Source of the DNA: Flavobacteriales bacterium
GTDB lineage: Bacteria > Bacteroidota > Bacteroidia > UBA10329
Length of the DNA: 11,609 nt
Direction of reading: 5' to 3'
NCBI GenBank assembly: GCA_003456455.1
Contig: DMRV01000268.1
Coordinates: 1-11,609 of the forward strand
This document shows positions 6,092 to 11,609 of this stretch, in pieces. How positions within the stretch are numbered: position 1 is the stretch's first letter; each line of letters opens with the position of its first letter. Position numbers and translations under genes: made by a program. Below the pieces are notes generated by a model that worked only from the letters and a program-made list of their open reading frames with translations, was not told where the DNA came from and did no database searches.

Positions 6092-7078
6092 TTACTTCGA
6101 GGTCTTTCCAGAACCTTTTCCACCCGGCTTAGCAATAGAGCTTCTCATATCTGTATCAGCCTTAATGTTGTCGAATTTGTAGTAGTCCATAATACCAAGG
6201 TTGCCGTTTCTAAAAGCCTCTGCCATGGCTTGAGGAATCTGAACTTCGGCCTCAATAACCTTTGCACGTGCTTCTTGCGCTTTCGCCTTCATCTCTTGTT
6301 CAAAGGCAACAGCCATGGCTCTTCTTTCCTCAGCCTTGGCTTGCGCGATATTCTTATCCGCTTCCGCTTGGTCCATCTGCAATTCAGCTCCAATATTCTT
6401 GCCTATGTCAACATCCGCAATGTCAATAGAAAGTATCTCGAAAGCTGTTCCAGAATCCAATCCTCTTGACAAAACAACCTTTGAGATTGAATCTGGGTTT
6501 TCAAGTACTTTCTTATGTGATTCTGCAGAACCAATAGACGATACCACACCCTCACCAACACGGGCAAGAATGGTGTCTTCGCCTGCACCACCTACTAATT
6601 GTGCAATATTGGCACGTACAGTAATTCGTGCTTTGGCAATCAGCTGAATACCATCTTTTGCCACTGCCGTTACGGGTGGTGTATCAATCACTTTAGGGTT
6701 AACAGACATTTGTACCGCCTGCAATACGTCTCGACCAGCAAGGTCAATGGCAGTAGCCATGTTAAAATCTAACGGAATATTTGCCTTGTCAGCAGATATA
6801 AGGGCGAACGTTACGTTCTGCACGCTTCCTCCAGCTAGGTAATGTGCTTCCAGAGCGTCACGGTCAACAGTGAGACCAGCCTTGGTCGCACTAATCATGG
6901 CATTTACAATAACCGTAGGCGGTACCTTTCTCAATCGCATTCCTATCAGCGCTCCAATACCAATTGGTACACCAGAGAAAATGGCGGTAATCCACAAGCC
7001 AAGTGGAACATAATAGAAAAAGAGCCATAGAATGACTACGGAGAATACGACTAATGCAATTAAAATGGGTAATGCCAT
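6092..7078 (-). CDS. floA: Flotillin-like protein FloA (SPFH)
   Basis: This 328-residue membrane scaffold protein of the FloA/YqfA (UPF0365) type organises functional membrane microdomains and influences membrane fluidity and protein complexes. The N-terminal membrane-inserted segment (about residues 4-48) is followed by GMRLRKVPP. The SPFH/PHB domain spans roughly 50-225 and contains IDLAGRDVLQAVQMSVNPKV (111-130) and LILD-type strands around 213-226 (FEILSIDIADVDIG). A charged Ala/Glu-rich coiled coil occupies about 232-290 (QAEADKNIAQAKAEERRAMA), followed by the conserved GNLGIMDYYKFDNIKADT and a basic tail. Length and order agree with Bacillus FloA (about 331 residues). It lies 10 nt after nfeD, its usual partner, and is the last gene before the 44-nt terminator. 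Confidence 0.95.
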   Translation of the reverse strand: MALPILIALVVFSVVILWLFFYYVPLGLWITAIFSGVPIGIGALIGMRLRKVPPTVIVNAMISATKAGLTVDRDALEAHYLAGGSVQNVTFALISADKANIPLDFNMATAIDLAGRDVLQAVQMSVNPKVIDTPPVTAVAKDGIQLIAKARITVRANIAQLVGGAGEDTILARVGEGVVSSIGSAESHKKVLENPDSISKVVLSRGLDSGTAFEILSIDIADVDIGKNIGAELQMDQAEADKNIAQAKAEERRAMAVAFEQEMKAKAQEARAKVIEAEVQIPQAMAEAFRNGNLGIMDYYKFDNIKADTDMRSSIAKPGGKGSGKTSK

Positions 7079-7088
7079 AATGGTCTTT

Positions 7089-7553
7089 TTAAACGGTTTT
7101 TACTTTAATTCTATTCTGGTCAAGTTTTACAACTTCGATGTTTACGTCTTCGTCAACAAACTCGCCTGTTGTAGAAACTTCAAAAATCTTCTCGCCAAAC
7201 AATGCTTTGCCAACTGGGTTCAATCTACTAATAGTTTTTCCTCTATCACCAACAAAGACTAACTTTTCCAGTTGCTCAACACCTTTTCCCTCAACGTTGG
7301 TTTCCAGTGCCATTCGCTTCCACGTTTGCCCTTTTAACAAGACAATGAGTGCGAGAAAAATAACGGCTACACTAGATGCTAGTGAAAGGTGTCCGGCAGT
7401 TGTCCCAATAAAATCATAGGCAAGGTAAATTCCAATTGCCAGCAGAATGATACCACCAACACCAACGATGGTTGTTCCGGGTACAAATAAAATTTCGAGA
7501 AGTAAAAGTAAAATGCCGAGAAGTAGAAGCGCAATTACTACTCCTGTTATCAT
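7089..7553 (-). CDS. nfeD: NfeD-family membrane protein, short form
   Basis: This 154-residue protein has three closely packed membrane helices (about 1-23, 28-46 and 54-73), with the family-typical LEILFVPG turn at 19-26 and a GVGGI motif after it. A soluble C-terminal OB-like domain (about 92-154) contains LVFVGDRGKTISRLNPVGKA, a glycine-containing strand pattern seen in NfeD proteins, and EFVDEDVNIEVV. It lacks the ClpP-like serine protease domain of long NfeD proteins. NfeD proteins are encoded beside flotillin genes and are thought to work with them in membrane microdomains. Its ATG overlaps the clpS stop in the sequence ATGA, implying translational coupling, and floA follows after 10 nt. 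Confidence 0.9.
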   Translation of the reverse strand: MITGVVIALLLLGILLLLLEILFVPGTTIVGVGGIILLAIGIYLAYDFIGTTAGHLSLASSVAVIFLALIVLLKGQTWKRMALETNVEGKGVEQLEKLVFVGDRGKTISRLNPVGKALFGEKIFEVSTTGEFVDEDVNIEVVKLDQNRIKVKTV

Positions 7554-7864
7554 TTGGCTAGCTTAGGAATATCTTCGATTGTTGCCGTAAGACCGAGGTT
7601 AATTACCTGTGCCCAAACGGGTTGAAGCTTGCTGAACATATCCGTTTTTACAGCACACTTTCCGCTGTAGTGAATGATGAAAGTGCATTGCTCTGCCTGC
7701 AATGGCTCATGCCCACAAACTTCAATTAATGTTTCAATCACAAAATCGAAAGAATGAAAATCATCGTTGTGAATAACCAACGTTTTAGGTGCTTGCACCA
7801 GTTGGTCAAGTTCCTCTTGGAACTCAACTTCGAGGTCTAAATTTGCCAGTGGGTCGAACTTCAT
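7550..7864 (-). CDS. clpS: ClpS, N-degron adaptor of the Clp protease
   Basis: This 104-residue cytosolic adaptor binds proteins with destabilising N-terminal residues and hands them to the ClpA/ClpC unfoldase for degradation by ClpP. The first 25 residues are an acidic flexible extension. The core follows with LVIHNDDFHSFDFVIETL (29-46): Asn33, Asp34 and Asp35 match the residues that contact the N-degron alpha-amino group in E. coli ClpS (Asn34, Asp35). The FIIHYSGKCAVKT segment (62-74) carries His65 and the H-x2-GK motif, also part of the pocket. Length is normal for the family. A TATCTTCG box (complement of 7879-7886, one mismatch to TAnnTTTG) lies 14 nt upstream and might be its own promoter; the 48-nt gap to the upstream large gene also allows cotranscription. 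Confidence 0.93.
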   Translation of the reverse strand: MKFDPLANLDLEVEFQEELDQLVQAPKTLVIHNDDFHSFDFVIETLIEVCGHEPLQAEQCTFIIHYSGKCAVKTDMFSKLQPVWAQVINLGLTATIEDIPKLAK

Positions 7865-7912
7865 TTTTTAATCTGATACGAAGATATACTTTTCGCTGAC
7901 GAGATAAGAATA

Positions 7913-10900
7913 TTAATCGATGAACGGGGCTTCCGCAACGTCAGACAACCGAACGGGCTCATTTTTTAAATAAGGAACAATTCTAACGGTTTCAAATCCT
8001 CTACTTCGGTATTCCTTGTAATCGGATTCTGCATCGGCCAATGTTTGGTAGTAACCAGTTTGTAAGTCAAATTCTGGCATGACAAAAGAAATGGCCTGTT
8101 CCGGAGTCATTGTTTCCGAGATGGTTTCTGATACACCAGAAGTGCTTATCCCTAATTCCAGTTTGTAATGCACATCCTTGCGTTTACGGAGTGTATTCTT
8201 GTCAAATGGTGCCCGCACATATTCTTCTCTAGAAGGCGCAGAAGCAACTGTTTCCAGTACGTCTTTATTTCTGATATTTTCCTTGATGTTTTTTAATGAT
8301 TCTGCGGATTTCCCTGCATCCACCCAGTCATTCTTCATGTTTTTAAGAACAGCAATGCGACCAATATCTTCGGAACGCATTCTCTTAATCATTCTTCTCA
8401 TGGAAGGGTTCTCAATTTCATCAAAGGAAGGCTTGCTGCGTGTTCCGTAATCCCTCAAAGCAGCAGTCATGAAAGGAATTTCTCCAACACCATCTTCAGA
8501 ACTAGAAATAACTCCGGAATTCGATTCTGCTTGTTGATTGTTCTCGACTGCAGGCAGAACTAACTCTTGCTTGTTGTCGGCAATTTCCACTGGAACATTT
8601 TCCGATACTGGTGTTTCTACAACTTCCTCGATTAGAAGTTCGGGCTCCGTTATTGCTTCAGCAAGTTCGGCTTGCTTTGGTGCTTCTTCAAGATTAGCTT
8701 TTTCTTTTTGCAAGACAATTTGTTCAGCTTGTTTTAGCGAATCCTGTTTTGCTTTTTCAGCCTTTGGTGCAGTTTCTCCCTCTAATAAAGCCAGCGCTCG
8801 CTTTTCTGCCTTAGCCAACTCAGCAAGCTGCTCAGCCTCCTCAATCTTCGCTTTTTCTTGCAAGGCAATCTGTTCAGTTTGGTTTATCGAATCCTGTTTT
8901 GATTTTTCGGTTTTTACTGCGGTTTCTTTCTGTAATAAACCCGGAGCTTCGTTCTTCGCTGTGGCAAATTCAGATTGGGTTTGCTCTTCAACCATTGTAG
9001 AATCTTTGGTTGTACCGAGGATTTCATCAAATGCTGCAAGTGCATCCAGAACGTCCCGTTCAGAAGAAGAAACATTTTGTTTATCTACCTCGGAATTTTC
9101 AGCAGTCACTTCTGTTTCTTCTTCCGTAACTGTGATTGCGTTCTCTATCTTTGCTGCAATTTCAGGCTTCGTTTCAGTCGCTGTTGATTCAACTTCGCTT
9201 GTTACTGCTCTGCCTTTCGTAGCGGTCTTAACGCTTTTATCTACGCCCGATTCCAACTCATTTAAAACTTCACGTTCCATTGAAGCGAGTTCTACTTCAG
9301 CAGCCTCATCAATAGACGTAACCGCTTCCCTGTCGCGCTGCATTTGCTCATTTAGCAACCGTTCTTTTTCAACGGCAATTTTTTGATGCGCTGCTAATGC
9401 CTTGCGGTCAGCATCAACCTTAGCTTGTAAAGCAGGTTCTGCTTCTTTGTTGTTTGAGATAGGCGCTGGGTTCAGTTCTTTTAACTCATATGTCTTATCC
9501 TTATTTATCTCCGCCTCTTTCGCAATTTCACTTTCTATCTTATCCAGTGCAGCAAGGTATTCCGCAGGGTTTGCATCGCTCTTCAAAGCAACAGACATCG
9601 TTTCTATGTCAGATGTATCGCTTGGCTCCACGTTTTTCTCACTATTAGCAACTTCAAGCCCTAGTGTATCTATAGAGCTGTTTTTAAGCGCAGTGGTATC
9701 GGCAGCTTTGGCTGCTTCTGCTTGTGCTAGTTTTCTGTCAGATTCTGCTTTTTTTCTATCCTCGTTTTCTTGCGACACAAGTTCTTCCTGTGCGTTTTTC
9801 TGGGCTTCTAGTTTGGCAATGGTTTGCAAGAAAAGCTCAGATGCAGATAGGGTTTTAGTTTCCGATTGAGGCTCTTTGGTTAAGTCCGCTTTAGCAGTGT
9901 CTGGTATTGCGGCTAAGATTGCAGTTGATGAGGAATCTGGAATAATACTTTCTAGTGATGTCGTCTCCCCAAGAACTTCCTGTTCTTCCAAAATTTCGGC
10001 CTCTTTTTGTGCCATTTCCTTTAAGATTTCATCGTAAGAAACCGATTCGTCTTTGGCATTGTCAACTAACTCTGCTTGAATCAAAGAATCGCGCATCGCC
10101 TGTTGCTTTGCTAATTCAACCTCTTTATTAATAGCTGCTAAACGCTCTTTTTCTGCTTTAGCCAGTTCTGCTTCTTTAGCAACCTCTTCAATCTGGGCTT
10201 TTTCCTGTGAGGCAATTTCTTCAGCCTGTTTTAGGGAGTCCTGTCTAGCCTTTTTCGCTTTCGTTTCTTCCTCCAATAAGGCGAGTGCTTTCTCTTCAGC
10301 TTCGCGAATAGTTGCTAGCCGTTCCTTTTCTGCTATTGCTATTTCGGCCTGTCTTGCAGCCTCATCAACCTGGGCTCTTTCCTGTAAAGCGATTGCTTCA
10401 GCTCGTTTCAGTGAATCTTTTTGCGCTTTTGCGGCTGCTTCTTCCTTTATCAAAGCGAGTGCTTCTTCTTTTTTTGCTTCACGAATAGCATCTACGCGTT
10501 CCTTTTCTGCTTTTGCCAGTAGAGCTTGCTTCTCTGCAAGTTTATTTGCTTGATTAGTTGAGTCACGCTTTGCTCGTTCGGCTAAATGCGAGGCTTTAAG
10601 TTTCTCTAATTCCTCCATTTCCCGAGTGCTATCCACGGCAGCTTTGGCCAAAGCTTCGGCAACAAGTTCTTTTTCTAAAGATTCAGCAGTCCGTTTATCC
10701 GTAGCTATTTGTTTTCTAAGCACCAATACCTCAATAGAATCTTGTTTAGCCTTTCCCGTCTTTGCCGCGGTTTGTTTTTCTAAAATAGCCAGTGCTTCCT
10801 TTTCTGCTTCGCGAATGGACTCTAGAGGTTCCTTTTCTGCTATAGCCAGTTCGGCTTCTTTAGCAGCCTCTTCAATCCGAGCTTTTTCTTGCAAGGCAGT

Positions 10901-11608
10901 TTCTTCAGCTCGTTTCAGGGAGTCCAGTCTAGCCTTTTCCACTTTCGCTGCTGCTTCTTCTGCTAATAGGGCGAGAGCCTTCTCTTCTACTTTGCGAATA
11001 GCTTCTAGACGCTCTTTTTCCGCCATTGCTAGTTCGGCTTGCTTTGCAGCTTCTTCTGCATCGTTTTTTTCTTGGATGGCTAATTCTGCTATTTGTTTTA
11101 GCGAATCTTCCTTAGCCCTTTCTATCAGCAGTTTTGCCTCTTCAGCTTTTTGCTGTATTTCAAGCGCCATTTTTTCAGCTTGCTTAATCGAATCGTTCTT
11201 GGCTTTCTCAGCTAAAGCGAGTTCTGCTTCCTTTTTCCCCTCGTCCCTGATTTTTTGTGCAGAAGCTAAAACCTCGGTTGGTTCAGGCATGTCAACCATT
11301 TGTTTCTCAATTTCTTTCAGAGAACGGTTCTTGGCAAAGGCAACTGAATCAGGTTTGCCAGTGGCATCAAAGTAATTGGTTACTGTGATGGTTCCGTTTT
11401 CGCCAGATGCATTATACACAATACCCTGTCGCAATGGATTGATTGACTCTTGCTTCGGTACATCTAAGTCAAACTTGAAACCATTCGCTTCCCGAGGTCC
11501 CACGTCCATTTTATAGTCATTCTGTGGGGGAAGAATGAGTAAGTATTTCCCTGATACTTTATTACTTCTATACTTTCCAATTACTTCATTGGTAGTTGGG
11601 TCAAAAAC
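7913..11608 (-). CDS. Giant Ala/Glu/Lys coiled-coil repeat protein, SPOR-like C-terminus, 5'-truncated
   Basis: The frame is open to the right edge, so the true start is outside and at least 1231 residues are visible; the Met codon at 11509 is internal. I number from that Met. The 33 preceding residues plus 1-30 read like the carboxypeptidase-regulatory/CnaB-type segment of Bacteroidota OmpA- and PD40-type envelope proteins (TTNEVIGKY, SGKYLLILPP, FKFDLDVP). Residues about 92-480 are a TolA-like coiled coil of repeated units of about 60 residues. Residues 480-850 are an acidic, Ser/Thr-rich stretch with further coiled coils, 855-955 repeat the same units, and 1022-1115 are basic and non-repetitive. 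Residues about 1147-1190 (TGYYQTLADAESDYKEYRSR, then GFETVRIVPY) resemble a SPOR-type peptidoglycan-binding domain. There are no internal membrane segments, so a periplasmic or envelope-spanning structural role is likely. The function is not known. Confidence 0.85.
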   Translation of the reverse strand, partial: VFDPTTNEVIGKYRSNKVSGKYLLILPPQNDYKMDVGPREANGFKFDLDVPKQESINPLRQGIVYNASGENGTITVTNYFDATGKPDSVAFAKNRSLKEIEKQMVDMPEPTEVLASAQKIRDEGKKEAELALAEKAKNDSIKQAEKMALEIQQKAEEAKLLIERAKEDSLKQIAELAIQEKNDAEEAAKQAELAMAEKERLEAIRKVEEKALALLAEEAAAKVEKARLDSLKRAEETALQEKARIEEAAKEAELAIAEKEPLESIREAEKEALAILEKQTAAKTGKAKQDSIEVLVLRKQIATDKRTAESLEKELVAEALAKAAVDSTREMEELEKLKASHLAERAKRDSTNQANKLAEKQALLAKAEKERVDAIREAKKEEALALIKEEAAAKAQKDSLKRAEAIALQERAQVDEAARQAEIAIAEKERLATIREAEEKALALLEEETKAKKARQDSLKQAEEIASQEKAQIEEVAKEAELAKAEKERLAAINKEVELAKQQAMRDSLIQAELVDNAKDESVSYDEILKEMAQKEAEILEEQEVLGETTSLESIIPDSSSTAILAAIPDTAKADLTKEPQSETKTLSASELFLQTIAKLEAQKNAQEELVSQENEDRKKAESDRKLAQAEAAKAADTTALKNSSIDTLGLEVANSEKNVEPSDTSDIETMSVALKSDANPAEYLAALDKIESEIAKEAEINKDKTYELKELNPAPISNNKEAEPALQAKVDADRKALAAHQKIAVEKERLLNEQMQRDREAVTSIDEAAEVELASMEREVLNELESGVDKSVKTATKGRAVTSEVESTATETKPEIAAKIENAITVTEEETEVTAENSEVDKQNVSSSERDVLDALAAFDEILGTTKDSTMVEEQTQSEFATAKNEAPGLLQKETAVKTEKSKQDSINQTEQIALQEKAKIEEAEQLAELAKAEKRALALLEGETAPKAEKAKQDSLKQAEQIVLQKEKANLEEAPKQAELAEAITEPELLIEEVVETPVSENVPVEIADNKQELVLPAVENNQQAESNSGVISSSEDGVGEIPFMTAALRDYGTRSKPSFDEIENPSMRRMIKRMRSEDIGRIAVLKNMKNDWVDAGKSAESLKNIKENIRNKDVLETVASAPSREEYVRAPFDKNTLRKRKDVHYKLELGISTSGVSETISETMTPEQAISFVMPEFDLQTGYYQTLADAESDYKEYRSRGFETVRIVPYLKNEPVRLSDVAEAPFID
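7940..8071 (-). other. SPOR-like C-terminal domain of the giant protein
   Basis: The segment TGYYQTLADAESDYKEYRSR followed by GFETVRIVPYLKNEPVRLSDV has the beta-alpha-beta layout and the A-E-x-hydrophobic helix and GF-x-hydrophobic strand of SPOR repeats, which bind denuded peptidoglycan. It is short and divergent, so the call rests on pattern only. Confidence 0.5.
8642..8947 (-). repeat. Second block of the coiled-coil repeat
   Basis: These codons encode residues about 855-956 of the giant protein and contain three degenerate units (KSKQDSINQTEQIALQEKAK, then KAKQDSLKQAEQIVLQKEKA and an incomplete third). They are clearly the same repeat as at 10070-11236 but separated from it by about 375 residues of unrelated acidic sequence. 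Confidence 0.75.
10070..11236 (-). repeat. Main tandem repeat array of the giant protein
   Basis: Residues about 92-480 consist of two short leading units and about five longer units, at roughly 10892-11074, 10730-10891, 10385-10549, 10208-10384 and 10070-10207. The common pattern is QEKAxIEEAAKxAELAxAEK, then ERLxAIREAEEKALALLEEE, then KARQDSLKQAEEIAL. Asp-Ser pairs at residues 106, 135, 196, 257, 316, 365, 424 and 474 mark the units, with spacing of 61 residues between the cleanest early copies and 59 and 50 between later ones. Similarity is visible at DNA level too, for example 10911-10940 against 10226-10255, pointing to duplication rather than composition alone. Confidence 0.85.
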
Positions 11609-11609
11609 A

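Noticed and set aside
8538..9386. Long plus-strand open frame of 282 codons, rich in Ser/Ala/Phe/Cys.
   Set aside because: It is the antisense shadow of the Glu/Lys/Ala repeat gene: GAA/AAA/GCA-type codons read in reverse give Ser/Phe/Cys strings. It has no domain or sensible start context.
10070..11236. CRISPR-like or mobile-element repeat array.
   Set aside because: The repeats are in-frame coding units of about 150-180 nt without spacers, terminal inverted repeats or a transposase.
10626..11375. Plus-strand open frame of 249 codons with Ser/Ala repeats.
   Set aside because: Same cause: opposite-strand reading of the tandem repeat array. Its periodicity merely mirrors the real protein.

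Overview
The window looks like chromosomal DNA of a Bacteroidota bacterium, most likely a marine member of the Flavobacteriia (Cryomorphaceae/Owenweeksia-like, an inference). The evidence is a type IX secretion (T9SS) C-terminal sorting domain, a DUF2027-Smr protein, a DUF4920 lipoprotein, a SiaB-like protein, several good matches to the Bacteroidota -7 promoter box TAnnTTTG, and A-rich leaders without Shine-Dalgarno sequences. Nothing suggests a phage, plasmid, insertion sequence or CRISPR array.

Layout. Positions 2-610 (+) hold the 3' part of a DUF2027-Smr protein gene. A structured intergenic element follows (about 621-730), then the RNase P RNA gene rnpB (about 748-1065, +) with a -7 box directly upstream. 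A bidirectional terminator (1066-1110) separates rnpB from a convergent minus-strand gene for a small protein with two CDGSH iron-sulfur motifs (1124-1360). Divergent from that gene are a secreted PhoD-family phosphatase with a T9SS tail (1490-3331, +) and a SiaB-like/DUF6272 GHKL-fold protein (3414-3956, +). An NhaC-family Na+/H+ antiporter lies convergent on the minus strand (3966-5408), and a DUF4920 lipoprotein is divergent from it (5510-6004, +). A 44-nt perfect palindrome (6035-6078) serves as terminator for both the lipoprotein gene and the minus-strand operon that ends there.

The right half is all minus strand. A very large Ala/Glu/Lys-rich coiled-coil protein (7913 to beyond the right edge) is followed by clpS, nfeD and floA. 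The last three form a compact unit: clpS and nfeD overlap by 4 nt, and nfeD and floA are 10 nt apart. NfeD and FloA are established membrane-microdomain partners; their coupling to the N-degron adaptor ClpS is the notable point of that operon.

The most unusual object is the large protein, at least 1231 residues in view. It has a carboxypeptidase-regulatory/CnaB-like segment at the visible N-terminal end, a long TolA-like coiled coil built from degenerate units of about 60 residues carrying a recurring Asp-Ser-Leu/Ile motif, a second copy of the same repeat about 375 residues further on, and a SPOR-like C-terminus. No complete new defence or mobile system is visible. The best candidates for new biology are this repeat protein, the RNA-like element abutting the rnpB promoter, and the orphan SiaB-like gene.
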